Of a stretch of DNA of 64,000 nucleotides, positions 1-28,233 are shown in pieces; position 1 is the first letter of the stretch, and every line of letters starts with the position of its first letter. The notes beneath the pieces were generated by a model, which was not told the origin of the DNA, made no database searches, and saw only the letters and a program-made list of their open reading frames with translations. Source of the DNA: Dysidea avara (taxonomy: Eukaryota > Porifera > Demospongiae > Dictyoceratida > Dysideidae); assembly GCF_963678975.1 (NCBI RefSeq), contig NC_089280.1, positions 36,182,508 to 36,246,507 on the forward strand, read 5' to 3'. The position numbers and the translations under genes are program-made.

Positions 1-524
1 GTGTCACCCTCCCTGTTTGGACCGGAGTTAGTCCAAAAGTCAAAACAGCTGGTGGGCTATGAGGTCCATCCTTGGATGCCCAAGCTGTTTTTTCGACCAG
101 CTCCCCAAATATAGCCGGGGGCTACTCTTGCAAGCTGACACAAGGAGGGGGAGGAGCCCACAAAGGATGGATAAAGCCAAGGAAAGTTGCTCCAGAAGAA
201 CATATGGAACAAGTGACTCATGCACTCACCATTTCAAAGTGTGATAATGAATTGGAAAAGTACCCTATTGAACCAGATTGCATGTCTCGGGGTAGAACAC
301 TGCCATCAACCAGACCTGCCGAAAGCAGGCAGATTAGTTCATTATCTGGAAAATTGGTCAGCCATAGCACAGGACCAGTAGGTACTATACACGGTACGGC
401 GATATCAAATAGACTTTGTGGCAATGCCACACCAAGAGTCACGACTAACCTCTACATTATACCTTGGAGCAGGCTACACTAATACAGGAGGAAATTTTCA
501 GAAGCTAGTGTGGAGTGCCCCTCA

Positions 525-1010
525 GAGAGGGATTTCTACTCCAACATATTTCTGGTTCCCAAAAAGGACAAGGGGCAAAAAGGCCGGTCATCAACCTCAA
601 AACGTTAACTAAACAGCTTTGTTCACCCAGAGCACTTCAAGATGGAGGGCATTAAGACTTACTGGGACAGGGAGACTGGCTAGCAAAGATTGACCTGAAG
701 GACGCATACTTTGCAATCTCAGTACCTACAATTTCAATTCCAGGGGAAAACACCTGTCTCCCCTTCGGCCTCTGCTCTGCCCCGTGGGTGTTCACGAATC
801 TATGAAGCTAACATTGGCTGTACTATGCCAGAGAGGAATATCTGAATGATTGTCTACGTAGACAATATACTACTCATAGTAGAGTCCAAGGAATAAGCTC
901 TAGATCAGGCTCAAACTGTGGTACACCTACTGGAATGTCTGGGATTCATCATCAACAGAGAAGTCTGTGCTCACCCCAGATCAGACCATAGAGGTTTTGG
1001 GTATTAGTCA
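525..1010 (+). pseudogene. DIRS reverse transcriptase remnant
   Basis: Reading across frames gives the hallmarks of a DIRS/Ngaro reverse transcriptase: a FLVPKKDKG-like motif near 545-575, LAKIDLKDAYF near 680-712, PFGLCSAPWVF near 762-793, YVDNILLIVESKE near 857-895 and LGFIINREKSVLTP near 938-976. The catalytic box reads YVDN where active enzymes have YVDD or YLDD, so one catalytic aspartate is lost. At least three frame changes and several stops interrupt it. This is an inactive remnant. Confidence 0.8.
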
Positions 1011-1289
1011 ACTCCATCAATATGGAGCTATGACTCCCTCCTGCCAAGATAAAACAGATTTGAGTGGAGTCTTGACAGATCATGAGGATGGCAGAGCCAA
1101 CCTCAGCCCGGACACTAGCACATCTATTGGGCAAAATGATCTCAACAACATGTGTAATCCCCCCTGTACCCCTCCTTTACAGAAATCTGCAGATGGCTCT
1201 GTCCAACTCTTTGGAGACCCATTCCCAGAATTACGAGACCCTTTCACCAGCTAGCTTGAAATGATGGGACAAAGAGATGTCCTAACGGA

Positions 1290-1930
1290 AAGACTCTCCT
1301 CAAGAGGGAGATAGACATGGTCATCAATTCCAATGCATCATTGCAAGCATGGGGAGCTCGTTGTGGAATACAAACCACAAGGGGAGCATGGTTACAGTGG
1401 GTGGCAATCTTCCACACCAACTGCTTGGAAAACAATAGCAGTGCTGTCATTTGCAAAATAAAAAAATAAAAGATCCAAACATCCTGTCAAACATCACAGC
1501 AGTTGCTTACATCAACTATCTGGGGAGGACTGTCTCATAAGAGCTGGTCAATCTGACAGAGGATATGTGGATGCGGTGACTGGAAAGAAACATATACATC
1601 ACAGCTCAACACCTCCCTGGAACTCATAACACCATCGCAGATGTAGAATCACAGTTGCAGGCAAACAGGACAGACGGGATGCTGTCTCCCATAATATTTT
1701 TGAGAATGTTTGGTCCACTAGAAGTGGAGCACTTTGCTGCCTGCCCAGTGCCCCACACTACTTCAGCTGGCGGCCAGATCCATCTGCAGAAGCACGACAG
1801 ATGCGTTTCTCCAAGTGTGGACCCACATAAAGGGGTATGCCAACCCACTTTGGAATATGGTAGGAGGACACCCACTCAGGTGCAGAATCAAAAAGCCAAC
1901 ATAGTGCTGGTAGCACCAGTGTGAGGATCC
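1290..1930 (+). pseudogene. DIRS RNase H and linker remnant
   Basis: The segment translates in pieces to an RNase H core (DMVINSNASLQAWGA near 1315-1358, where active enzymes have a TDAS motif) followed by HLPGTHNTIADVES near 1610-1650. In DIRS elements that motif is the conserved end of RNase H. Then comes GPLEVEHFA near 1714-1740 and VQNQKANIVLVAPV near 1880-1920, which match the conserved linker of DIRS Pol proteins. Frames change several times, so no functional protein is expected. Confidence 0.7.
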
Positions 1931-2029
1931 CAACCATAGTATCCCACACTTCTACACATGCAGATAACAAATAATGGTCAACACGGACAACTCATTGATG
2001 CTCCCACAACTAGCCATATGGCACATCTC

Positions 2030-2880
2030 AGGGAGAGATACAAAAGTTAGCAGCTTTCGTAGGAAGCTACACAGCTTCTGCTTAGCTCCTGCAGGACAAA
2101 AACAAACAATTCCTATACTCATTATTTGTTAAGTGGCACCGCTGGTGTTCTGTGCTGTGTTCAATTTCCTTAGTTAACAAGAAAGTCGATGGCTACACAG
2201 TTGGCCAACACCCTCTGATTTACATTTCAGGCTTGTAAAGGGAGTTTTCCATGCCAGACCTCCTTTGCCACTGTTATTCACAAACCTGAGATGCTCAAAA
2301 AGTACTAAGCTATCTTGACACAGAAGACAATCAAGACGTTGTCCCTAAAGCACCTGCCATGAAAAGTGACAATGTTGCTTGCATTGTCTCCCCATCAAGA
2401 TAAGCTGATCTGTAAAAATTGGAAATTGGATATATCCAACACAGGTGTACAACCCAGGCGGAGTCTGATTTTATCCAAGTACCTTGGCCAAGCAGTCAAG
2501 GTACACATTACAGATCACCAATTTCTTTTTCCCTCTCTTCTGGGAAGAAGTACATTGTGTCCAGTATCAACCTTAAAGGAATAAGAGAATAGAACACACC
2601 TCCTTTGGGGAAGGGAAACCAATCTGCTGGTAGCAATTATCAAGCCACATAAGGTGGTGTCCACAAGTACTTCGGCTATATGGCGCAAGTTCTTGGTGGA
2701 AGTTTCAAGCATTGATACAGAATGATACTTCAATTTTCAGTGATCACTCAGTCAGAGGAGCCTTCTCTTCTGCAGCTGCATCAGCAGGGATTTCAACCTC
2801 AGACACCCTCTCAATGCTGCAGGCTGGAGTTCTAAGTCAACTTTTTAACAATTTCACTATAGACCAACAGACAATCCTTC
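2030..2880 (+). pseudogene. DIRS tyrosine recombinase remnant
   Basis: The C-terminal part is the clearest: FSDHSVRGAFSSAAASAGIS near 2735-2795, followed by a short Trp-free helix region ending LFNNFTI near 2870. In the DIRS recombinase this region holds the HxxR box and the helix before the catalytic tyrosine; here the H-S-V-R pattern is kept. The upstream part (2030-2700) only shows scattered fragments, for example KWHRWCSVLCSIS near 2131-2168. Frameshifts make it non-functional. Confidence 0.7.
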
Positions 2881-3110
2881 ATTTGGAACAGTGGTACTCA
2901 ACCAACACAGTCAACCACTTACAAACAATACTGTTGATATGTGAGACTGAGCTTTCTGAATTATAATTATCATGGAGGGAAGGCCAAAAGTGGGTGGTGG
3001 GTTTTGTTTACCCGGAGAATATTTTTTACTGCAAAAAGCTGTTTAACTGAGAGAATTGGCTAAACACCGTTGATGCTTGACTTCACCTTCTTCATATAAT
3101 AATAGCTGGG

Positions 3111-3370
3111 AACCACTCTGTGGTCTGAGCCACTCTGTGGTCTGAACCACTCTGTGGTCTGAGCCACTCTGTGGTCTGAGCCACTCTGTGGTCTGAGCCA
3201 CTCTGTGGTCTGAGCCACTCTGTGGTCTGAGCCACTCTGTGGTCTGAGCCACTCTGTGGTCTGAGCCACTCTGTGGTCTGAGCCACTCTGTGGTCTGAGC
3301 CACTCTGTGGTCTGAGCCACTCTGTGGTCTGAGCCACTCTGTGGTCTGAGCCACTCTGTGGTCTGAGCCA
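3111..3370. repeat. 17-bp minisatellite, about 15 copies
   Basis: The unit TCTGTGGTCTGAGCCAC is repeated head to tail with almost no variation; one unit has AACC instead of AGCC. Because 17 is not a multiple of 3 and the unit has no stop on the - strand, all three - frames stay open and give spurious ORFs of about 100 residues. It lies directly beyond the DIRS remnant. Confidence 0.95.
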
Positions 3371-3374
3371 TTTA

Positions 3375-4550
3375 TGAATTACGTACAACCTAAGGCTATG
3401 AAAGAAACTGAGCTCGGTATGTCAAAATTCAGTTTTGGCTTACAAATTCAGTGTCCAAAATATACGGGTGGAACCATCTCCATTGAGGGTAGTACAAATG
3501 ATACTGTCTATGCTGGCTACACAGATGATAATAAAACAGTCTTTGGAGGCTGAACAGTGCTCTACTTGGCATGAGATCACCCATAGCAGAATGGCACTGT
3601 AGGCTTTCAAATCTACACTAAGTAAGAAGACAATTCATTGGCAAAATGCAGTCTGTATTTCATGATAAGAAATAGGAAAACTGACTTCAATTTTTATAGT
3701 TTCTCTGTCACACCATTTACATTCAGAGTACAAGTTGGTTCACAGGAAGAATAAAGACATAACAGACTACCTTAGTCACATTGCAGACTACGATGATAGC
3801 TCCTCCTAGAACACTTTGATGTACAGATGGGTCTAGCTGAATATAGCAGCATATGTGACGGGATTTTGGAAAAAACGATCCAAATTGCACATTAGAAGTT
3901 TTGAGATTAACGGTTTTAAAGAATTCAAGTCAGCATAACTTGCCAAGGATAGCAAGCACGCGTATGAAATTTACACAAAAGCTGCGTCAATCTATTATCT
4001 TTCAGACCACTTCCAGTACTTGTAGCTGATTGTAGAGTTTCCCGATATAAAATCTGAGCAGTTAGACGAGCAAAATAGTATCACGAGTGCTCACAAATGG
4101 GTGGGGGGTGGCGGGGTGGGCAAGGGATAGACTTCAAAATGGAGGCAGACCACGATTGGAGTCCAGACACGAGATTACAGGGCTGTGCTGGCTCCTTAGT
4201 GGCTGATATGTAGCAAAATCAACACAAAAAACGTCTGGCCAACATTATGAGGCTGTCCACCAGTAAACCAGTGATTCTTGCCAAGCCAGGTCCTTCACAA
4301 GACCGGAAACCACCATTTGAGCTCTACACACCATCCAGAAAAGACGTCTGTTGAAATCAGCCTCGAGTAGTTTGAGTAGTAGTGAGGGTCAAAACTATTA
4401 GTACGATAGTGTAGCTATCCACTGGAGGTGTTAGTTTGATTTTTCCTGATGTGTGATTTGGATTGGTTTTGTAAAATCTGGTCACATATAGTTCTTATAC
4501 ACATACACACACGACACAAGCAAAAGCAAAGCCTTTGGTTGCTGTTGTGT
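3375..4550. other. No confident gene; mostly unassigned sequence
   Basis: Apart from one possible small exon (3771-3836, listed separately) I see no repeat family or coding region. It lies where the 3' part of the ABC transporter gene would be expected, so small membrane-segment exons could be hidden here. Confidence 0.5.
3771..3836 (-). CDS. Possible small exon of the ABC transporter membrane domain (tentative)
   Basis: On the - strand a TTCAG acceptor is followed by 66 bases that read LDPSVHQSVLGGAIIVVCNV and then a GTAGTC donor. The hydrophobic stretch LGGAIIVVC would suit the membrane part of an ABC2-type transporter, and the exon lies downstream of the last secure exon (5355-5458). The phase does not join directly to that exon, so an unseen exon would be needed between them. 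The evidence is only a plausible translation and splice sites. Confidence 0.25.
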
Positions 4551-4555
4551 AGTCA

Positions 4556-4800
4556 TACCAACCCAGTGAACCAGTACAAGGACACCTGTGCACTACTCAG
4601 GTGCTGTTAGTCAGTGCAGGTAAATCCTCCTGGGGCAGTACTGGTAGCCTGCAGGAGGACTGTGGGATGTCTCACAGGTAAAGGTGTGGACACCCGAACT
4701 CTCACCTGGACCTTCACCCACTACGTGAGGTGAGACATGGACAGTTGGCATTAGCTTACACCGGGTACCCAGTGATGATACAGCTGGGTGGGCTGCTCCC
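4556..4800 (-). mobile_element. tRNA-derived SINE copy, head truncated
   Basis: The sequence matches, with point changes, the body of the SINEs at 20335-20722, 20770-21188 and 32265-32675. Shared blocks are GACACCTGTG...ACTCAGGTG, AATCCTCCTGGGGCAG, GTCTCACAGGT and ACAGCTGGGTGGGCTGCT. The tRNA-like head present in the longer copies is missing here and is replaced by a C-rich and CA microsatellite (4799-4873). Orientation follows from the A and B boxes of the full copies. Confidence 0.75.
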
Positions 4801-5354
4801 TCCCTCCCCCCCTCCCTACACACACACACACACACGCACGCACGCACGCACGCACACACGCACACACACACAAACAAGAGTAGAACTAACATTAGCAACT
4901 TCATAAAGTTCTAACTCAGACAATTGAGTAAGAAATCGATCTAGAGATAGGAAATATTATAAACATATCAAATTTATCAGTTAGTACTCAACTGCTTGTG
5001 TCCAACCCTAATCCGATAGTAGCTTGATTGATGAGCTCAATACTTGTAGTGGTTCGATGATTTAATATGTCCGAACAAGTGTCCTTGTACCTGTTCACAG
5101 TCAAGTAACTTCAATGAACATACGTAACACAATATGTGGAAACCAGACATTTTGACTGGCACAAAATATCCAACGTTGTATCACTCACAACTTTTTAATT
5201 ATATTTGAAATACCAGCCTAATATTTGAAGCACTAATTCAAAAGTCCATTTGCAATACTATATAATCTACAGATTCCATTCAGGTAGAGAAACATTACTT
5301 TTTAAGGTATCCATATGGCTGGTTTAAGCATATTCAGCCACAATGATCACTTAC

Positions 5355-21741
<16,387 letters not shown>

Positions 21742-21897
21742 TGCGTACCTGATGCTGAGAAACCCTTCTCGTCTAACGGTATGAGTATCCGAAAGAGTAC
21801 GAGGTAGAGTATCTTGGTTTGTACTCACGTGAGATGGAACTGCCTTTACTCTTGTAGATGTGGTTGACCATCTATGGGTTGACACATCGCATCGATA

Positions 21898-23125
21898 TAT
21901 GATTATACGACCAAAGCTTTCGATTCTGTATCCCATGAGAGACTCCTACTGAAATTACGGCTGCATGGGGTAGGTGGAACCTTATTGAACTGGTTCAGAT
22001 GTTTTTTGTCTACTCGTAGACAGCGTGTGGTTTTGAATGGTTCATCTTGGCTACCTGTGATTTCGGGGGTGCCTCAAGGAACTATTCTTGGTCCCTGCTA
22101 TTCATTTTGTATCTTAATGACTTGGCACAGTTTGTTAAATGCAAGGTTAAATGTAAGTTCAAGCTTTTTGCTGATGATCTCACTTTGTACCATCAGATTA
22201 TTTCAAATCAGTGCTGACTGTTTATATCTGCAAGAAAATCTATACGCTTTCCTTAAATGGTGCCAAAGGTGGTTAATGCGTTTGCAACTTCCAAAGTGTG
22301 AGGCTCAAGCGTTATCCTCCTACTTTCACATACCTCTGTGATGGTCAACCCCTTCAGTGGGGTAGTGTGGTGAAATATTTGGGAGTATACATTAATCAAC
22401 ATTTGACATGGACAGATCACTGTAAGTTTGTTTGCAGTAAGGCTACTAAAGTTTTGAACCTGCTACGTCGCTTGCTATATTGCTGTTCACAATCTGCTAA
22501 AAGCCATTCATATCGTACTCTTGTTCTTCCGCTAATTCAATATGGCTGTCCAGTTTGGTTGCCTCATTACAATAAGGACCTCAAACTGCTTGAATCTATT
22601 CAGAATCGAGCTGCTCGCTGGATTTGTGGCAGTCACTTTAACCCTTCTACATTTACATGGTCACCATCATGAGGATCCTGCCTTTCTCAACTTACTTGGC
22701 CTTCCATTTACACATGGCTCATCACCATATCATTGTTATTTTTGTATGACTTGATGCATCACCGAACTTCAATTACTTTTGATGATCACTTCAAATTTAA
22801 TTGTAACAATACAAGATCTCATTCTAGGACACATATGACTAAATCATCGGTGATTAATTCATATCATTACTCCTTTTTTGTACATATAATTTTCTTGTGG
22901 AATAAATTACCAGCTTCTGTATGTAATGTAAATTCATTTTCGTTCTGCTGTACTTAATCATTTTGCATGTATATAACTTCTTGTTTGTTTTGTTTTTTGC
23001 GTTGTGTAAATATGTTTGTAGTTTGTGTTGTGTTGTGTCGTTATTATTTGTTTGGGGGTGTTCTTATAGGCTCTTTAGCCTTTTACTCTCCCCTGTGAAT
23101 TTTCACAAATTAATAAAAATCAAAT
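21898..23125 (+). pseudogene. 5'-truncated LINE, reverse transcriptase fragment A
   Basis: The + strand reads DYTKAFDSVSHERLLLKLRL, then VISGVPQGTILGP near 22058-22097, FADDLTLYHQI near 22165-22200 after a frame change, and a thumb/C-terminal region LGVYINQHLTWTDHCKFVCS near 22380-22440. These are reverse transcriptase blocks 3-7 of a Jockey/CR1-like LINE. Several frame changes inactivate it. The 3' end runs into AAATCAAATCAA. The 5' truncation lies about 155 bases upstream of the ABC exon 1 start, so insertion may have changed that promoter. Confidence 0.85.
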
Positions 23126-23539
23126 CAAGAGTGCAATCACAGTAGAGTTGTAGTTTAAATGTTCCACAACTTCGGAATAGTGTCCAAACAAGGAGAGTAC
23201 CATTTTGTGAGCCACACCTTGTCACGGCCCACGCAGACCAGAGATCCGAGTGTGGAATTACTCTGAGAGTAGTAGAGGTGTGGATATGAGCTGTCAGAAC
23301 TGATCACCCTCTGGTAGTTCGCTAACTACTCTATTAGAATGGTCATGAAATAGCTACAGTGCACAGTGACTGCAGCTCTCCCTTAAAAACAACAACAACC
23401 ATGACAGCAACAATAACTTGCTGTAAAAAAGGGTACAACCCGGTAGGGTGGGCTGTTTTGGACTTCTTTATGTATTTGTATACTCCAAAGCCAGCCTTGA
23501 ATACAACTGTTCACCTGATACTAAAAGAGCAGCATACTT

Positions 23540-24080
23540 GACATTATAGTTAGACCCATTATGGAGTATGCCGTCCCAGTCTGGGATCCATATTATAATA
23601 TTGATGTGTACAGGTTAGAGAAAGTACCAAGAAGAACTGCGGCACAATGGATTTTATCTGAATACTCTAGAACTATCAGTGTTACATCATCATTATCCAC
23701 TCTTAACATACCCACGTTACAACAGCATCATCAATCATCAAGGCTAACATTGTTCTACAAAATAATTAACAACTCACTACCTATCTCTATTCCTTCACAT
23801 TACCAATGTACCCAATTTCACACAAGGCAACACCACCTGAATCACTTTATCCTGCCACAAGCCACCCTTAACACTTATAAGTACAGTTTCTATCCTAAAC
23901 TTGGAACTATTTACCAATTAATGGATTGAATCAAGAGACAAAGACGAATTTACTTACTTAATTATTGTAATTATTAGTTTAATAGAATGTATGCATGTAA
24001 TTGTATGTATACCTTTGGGGTTTCACCCCTGGGAAACCAGCTGAGCTGACTGCCCAGTATCTAATCTTAAATCTTAAACT
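23540..24080 (+). pseudogene. 5'-truncated LINE, 3' end fragment B
   Basis: It reads IVRPIMEYAVPVWDPY then VYRLEKVPRRTAAQWIL and ends TYKYSFYPKLGTIYQLMD; this is the typical end of a LINE ORF2 (VRPxLEYA..VW.P, LE.VQRRAARF, YSFFP). It ends near 24079 in ATCTTAAATCTTAAAC, a short tandem tail often seen in LINEs. Only the last 130 or so residues remain. Confidence 0.85.
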
Positions 24081-27035
24081 TGTCTTTTTTCTTTACTGCA
24101 GAAAGGAGGAAGAGGTTTCTTTTGTCCATTATAATGATGCATATTGTTTAAAATTACCTAATACTGTATGACAATTAACACATGAAGTCTCTCCTACAGC
24201 TAGGATGGTTGCACCGCTCGGTTGACTGGTAAATCTCTACAAGGTAACTTGTTTGTAGAACTCTCTACAGGGTGATAGCATGCAAATGGTTGAAATTGAG
24301 TAGCTAGTTATTTGGTTTATGAGAGAGAACCATCATTATTAAATTTGATGAAACAAGTACAAAAGATTAATCCTTTGTCTCGTGCGACCACACTAAAGGG
24401 AAATCTGTGTGGGTATGGCAAGGAGTGTCATGTGTATACAAATTTAAAAATATTAAAAAAGTGGTCATGTTAGGCTGTTAGTTGTCCACTCACAGCAGTT
24501 CTGGACTATTAAAATATTTTGAGAGCATGTCATACTTGTACAAGTTGCACTGTCAAGGATCTGTCTGATGGTGGCCAGATTTGATGGTAACAGAAGGTTG
24601 AATCAGTGAAACTCTTAATGTTCTGAATAAAGGTCAGTTGGTAGTGACCCAGCACACTCACTTCAATTGTTTCATACTAGTTGTATATCTGCAGGCAGAC
24701 AAGCTCTACAAGCAGTTGTAGATAGCTATTCAGTCTTGTCTTCTACTACAGAATATGCTTTGCCCGGCCCTCAGTCAGTGTGAGGATGGAGTTGCAACAA
24801 TGGATGACTGTTTGTGAACAGATCTGTTCATCTGCTGGTGTAAGGGAGTGTGTGTGTTACTGCACATGTTAGAGACGTAACTATACATTGTGTGACACAT
24901 CGTGTGACACACATGCTACAATTGCAGAAAGCCAAGCTTTATCCAAGTCATTAGCTATTGCCAAGGCCAATTTTGGCAGAAATTTATTACCTGCAATTTC
25001 CAATTTTGGTAATATTTGTTCACTCAAACCCTTATTTATTATAAACAGTTTACTTGTGGGATTAATATCCTGCCGGTAACTGGCAATTTTTGCTAATCTG
25101 TGTTATTGCCTATTTTGGCAAAACCTTTGGCTATTAATAGCTACACAGTGTATATCCAGCAAGCCAGTTGCACCTAAGTTTGGCAAAATCATTATTGCTG
25201 TGCAAAACTTTATTGCAGTCCATTCTGGCAAGGTTACCAAACAGGAAGCTCCCTGGTGCTTAGACAAGACAATGGTTACTGAGACGAGCATACCTGGGCC
25301 TGTTCCCTTCCCATAGTGTTGAGTCTGAGACCTACGTACCTGTCCTTGGAAAAAATAGGGTGCCACAATTAAAACCTGTTTTTGGTAAATTGTTTGCATG
25401 GGAACTTCTGAAGGTGTGTAGTGGTATTAGGTTGGATTAGGCCTATGGATTAGAGATCAGAATTAGGGTGCAGATTCCAAGCATTAGTTGGTAAAGTTAC
25501 ATAGAGTTAGTAGTAGGGTATGGGTTAGGCATTAGTTTACTTCAACTCAAGAGTTTACATTTGTATTAGTGATCAGGAAACCTCAATCTTGATAACCAGG
25601 ACACTTGTTATTGGTATTAAGTGACAGTACAGACATTTAGACCCCTGAAACCATGACACCTCACTAATGAGGATACTTTTTAGGGGTGGATATCCAGGCT
25701 GTGGAAAGGGGGTACACCAGGGTAGTAGACACATGGAGCAGAGCCCCCCCCCTTCCAGAAGCTAAAGCCATTTCATGTTTCAAGGCCAAAATTTTGATGC
25801 AGAGACTGAGTGGTGGTTTTATGCACAAATATCTAAATCATACTACTTTCTAAGTGGACTACATTGATCAAGACTAGAGTTGTACAGGGATAAGTGAAGT
25901 TCAGCTACTGTTAGTTATAGCTATACATGCATTATTAATTGACTTAAAGAATAGTATACACAAGACCATGTGCACTTCATTTGCAAAGTATTTTTACCAG
26001 GCTAAGTGTTCCCATGCATGGGATAGTGCTGTAGATACTAGTTTTCATATTCAGCAACCGTGGGGGATTAATTCTCAATTGTGTTATGAGTGGTGACTGT
26101 TCTATTAGAGTATTTGACTGACTGCTCTTGTGCTCTGATAGAGTATCTTGAATATTCCCGCAGGTTCAACACTGCCTTGATAATCAGAACACTTGTCCAT
26201 GGTCCTATTTGTATTAGTGTACACACGTTTGGACCCCTGAAATCAGTACACCTCACTAATAAGGACACCTTGATAATCAGGACTCTTTGATAATCAGGAC
26301 ACTTGTCCATGGTCCCATTTGTATTAGTGTACACAAATTTAGACCCCTGAAATCAGGACACCAAAGACAGATGAGGTTCATATGCTATAAGACAGCACAT
26401 GCAGTGGTAGCTAAGCAGTGTTTATTCTATCGTTTCACCGTTCCTTTGAGGGGATCAGGAATTTTGCAGGGTTGGGAAAAAGTCTATATCATAGTATTGA
26501 GTATTCATAGGTAGCTACACTAGCTATTTGGAAATTCACAATCAGCGATTAAAATAGTTGACTGCAGTTGGTTTTTCAGGGCTGCACATGTGTCATTTTT
26601 GTGATTGCATGGGTGAAGCCAGATCCTATAACTGTTGATTCATACAATGAATAATTTATGTTGGGACAACCATGTACACAATTAATTCTACTATGTAGTA
26701 CGGTGTACTGTGTATGTTGAATTATATTTTGTTGAATGATCAATTTGTGTGAGACATTGTATTTGAAGTATGTATGTAACTGTATTATATCAAACTTTCT
26801 TAAAAGCTTAACTATAATATGAGACTGAATTTGAAAGCATCTTTAAAGGTTGTGCAAACATGCAAGTTTTAGTCTGAGTTGGAATTTGACTGAGGGCATT
26901 TTGTGTGCCATTTAAAAAACAAGATTTCAGTATAGTTCAGTGACTTGTCATTTTGAAACTCCTTCCCCTTGAATAGTCCCATGGTATAAACAAGTGTTAC
27001 TATAGTGAAAACAACACAATTACACAGCTACATAG
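24081..27035. other. No gene seen; remnants of dispersed repeats
   Basis: I find no exon here. Around 24920-25380 AATTTTGGCA-like words recur irregularly. Around 25580-25670 and 26160-26360 there are fragments of a repeat with CTTGATAATCAGGACACTTG and TTAGACCCCTGAAA, present at least twice. At 26093-26150 the CTCTATTAGAG motif occurs. Confidence 0.5.
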
Positions 27036-27039
27036 CCAC

Positions 27040-27044
27040 ACACA

Positions 27045-27114
<70 letters not shown>
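27040..27114. repeat. (CA)n microsatellite
   Basis: An almost pure CA tract of about 70 bases, beginning with ACACACGCGCAC. Confidence 0.95.
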
Positions 27115-27117
<3 letters not shown>

Positions 27118-27185
27118 CTGAAAACTTCAAGTGCACAACAGCTGTTCTCCTACACAACACTATTGCTATCTGTAATAGTGTTGCT

Positions 27186-27780
27186 TGACATGTTGGTGAA
27201 GCTATTCACTACATTAGTACGACCTACACTTGAATATGGCAACTCTGTTTGGGGACCAGCATTTATTCTGGGGCAATCAACAGATCACAACTATCGCTCA
27301 GCTCTAGAATAAATCATCAGCCTGGCCAATGGCTATAACATATTAAACTCTGGTGCAGCAATGACCTCAATACAGTGTTGACACATGCAACATAGAGCCA
27401 CTCGCTGTTTACCAGAACTTGCATACAGTGTTGACACATGCAACATAGAGCCACTCGCTGTTTACCAGAACTTGCTGATAACTCTTATGATGAAAGATTA
27501 CTGATGATGTGCATTGCAGTTATCATAGCTACATCATTGACAACTTAGACGGGATCTAATTCCATCATAGAAAATTACTATTTTAGCTCAGACTTTGATG
27601 CTTGCTTTACATATGCAAACATTAGGAGACATAAATTTAAGCTATTTCAAGATTGAAGTGTAGGGCCAATTATTTCTTCAATAGAATTTTAATGACTGTA
27701 ACAATTTACCTGACAACATTGTGAAAACAAAATTTATTGAATAGTTTTAAATCTTTGTTGGACTCTTACCTAGATTGACT
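27186..27780 (+). pseudogene. LINE 3' end fragment C with internal duplication
   Basis: It reads LVKLFTTLVRPTLEYGNSVW, followed after frame changes by HRATRCLPELADNSYDERLL. These match the thumb and C-terminal part of LINE ORF2. A block of about 56 bases (ACAGTGTTGACACATGCAAC onward) is directly duplicated in 27371-27475. Several stops make it inactive. Confidence 0.65.
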
Positions 27781-27964
27781 TTTGCATAGCTGATTCATAA
27801 TGTTGTAATTGTGTCAGTGTTATTGACCAAGTATATAGGTATTGCCTTTACTGGTAAGTACTAATACTATCATCACATCTGATCTGAATTGTGATAAGAG
27901 AGTTAATTGGTCAAGTTTTTCATTATTGAAGTGACATATATATACTAAAATGGCATAGCCCGGC

Positions 27965-28195
27965 AACACTACACAGTGGCACAACAATACACAGTGGCAC
28001 AACAATACACAGTGGCACAACACAACAATACACAGTGGCACAACACAATACACAGTGGCACAACACAACAATACACAGTGGCACAACAATACACAGTGGC
28101 ACAACACAACAATACACAGTGGTACAACAATACACAGTGGCACAACACAACAATACACAGTGGCACAACACAACAATACACAGTGGCACAACACA
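27965..28195. repeat. ACACAGTGGCACAACA minisatellite
   Basis: Irregular head-to-tail units of AATACACAGTGGCACAACA with or without an extra CACAAC. Both strands stay open in more than one frame, giving spurious Cys/Val-rich ORFs. Confidence 0.95.
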
Positions 28196-28233
28196 ACATT
28201 TTGATGCATACATGCACAGCCTGGTATACATGA

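Larger units (their letters stand above)
1..2960 (+). mobile_element. Degenerate DIRS-type tyrosine-recombinase retrotransposon, 5' end outside the window
   Basis: Recognisable pieces appear in DIRS order on the + strand: reverse transcriptase (about 530-1010), RNase H (about 1300-1700), a DIRS-typical linker (about 1690-1925) and a tyrosine recombinase C-terminus (about 2710-2870). DIRS elements copy through RNA but integrate with a tyrosine recombinase rather than a DDE integrase. The pieces lie in different frames with stops between them, so the copy is dead. Homology seems to stop just after 2940. I did not find the split or inverted terminal repeats that DIRS elements carry, so the right edge is approximate and the left edge lies outside the window. 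Confidence 0.8.

Noticed and set aside
3043..3388. Three overlapping ORFs of about 100 residues (MAQTTEWLRPQSGSDHRV repeats)
   Set aside because: The 17-base minisatellite leaves all three - frames open, so this is not a gene.
4611..4904. 97-residue ORF on - with Cys/Val repeats
   Set aside because: SINE body plus CA microsatellite.
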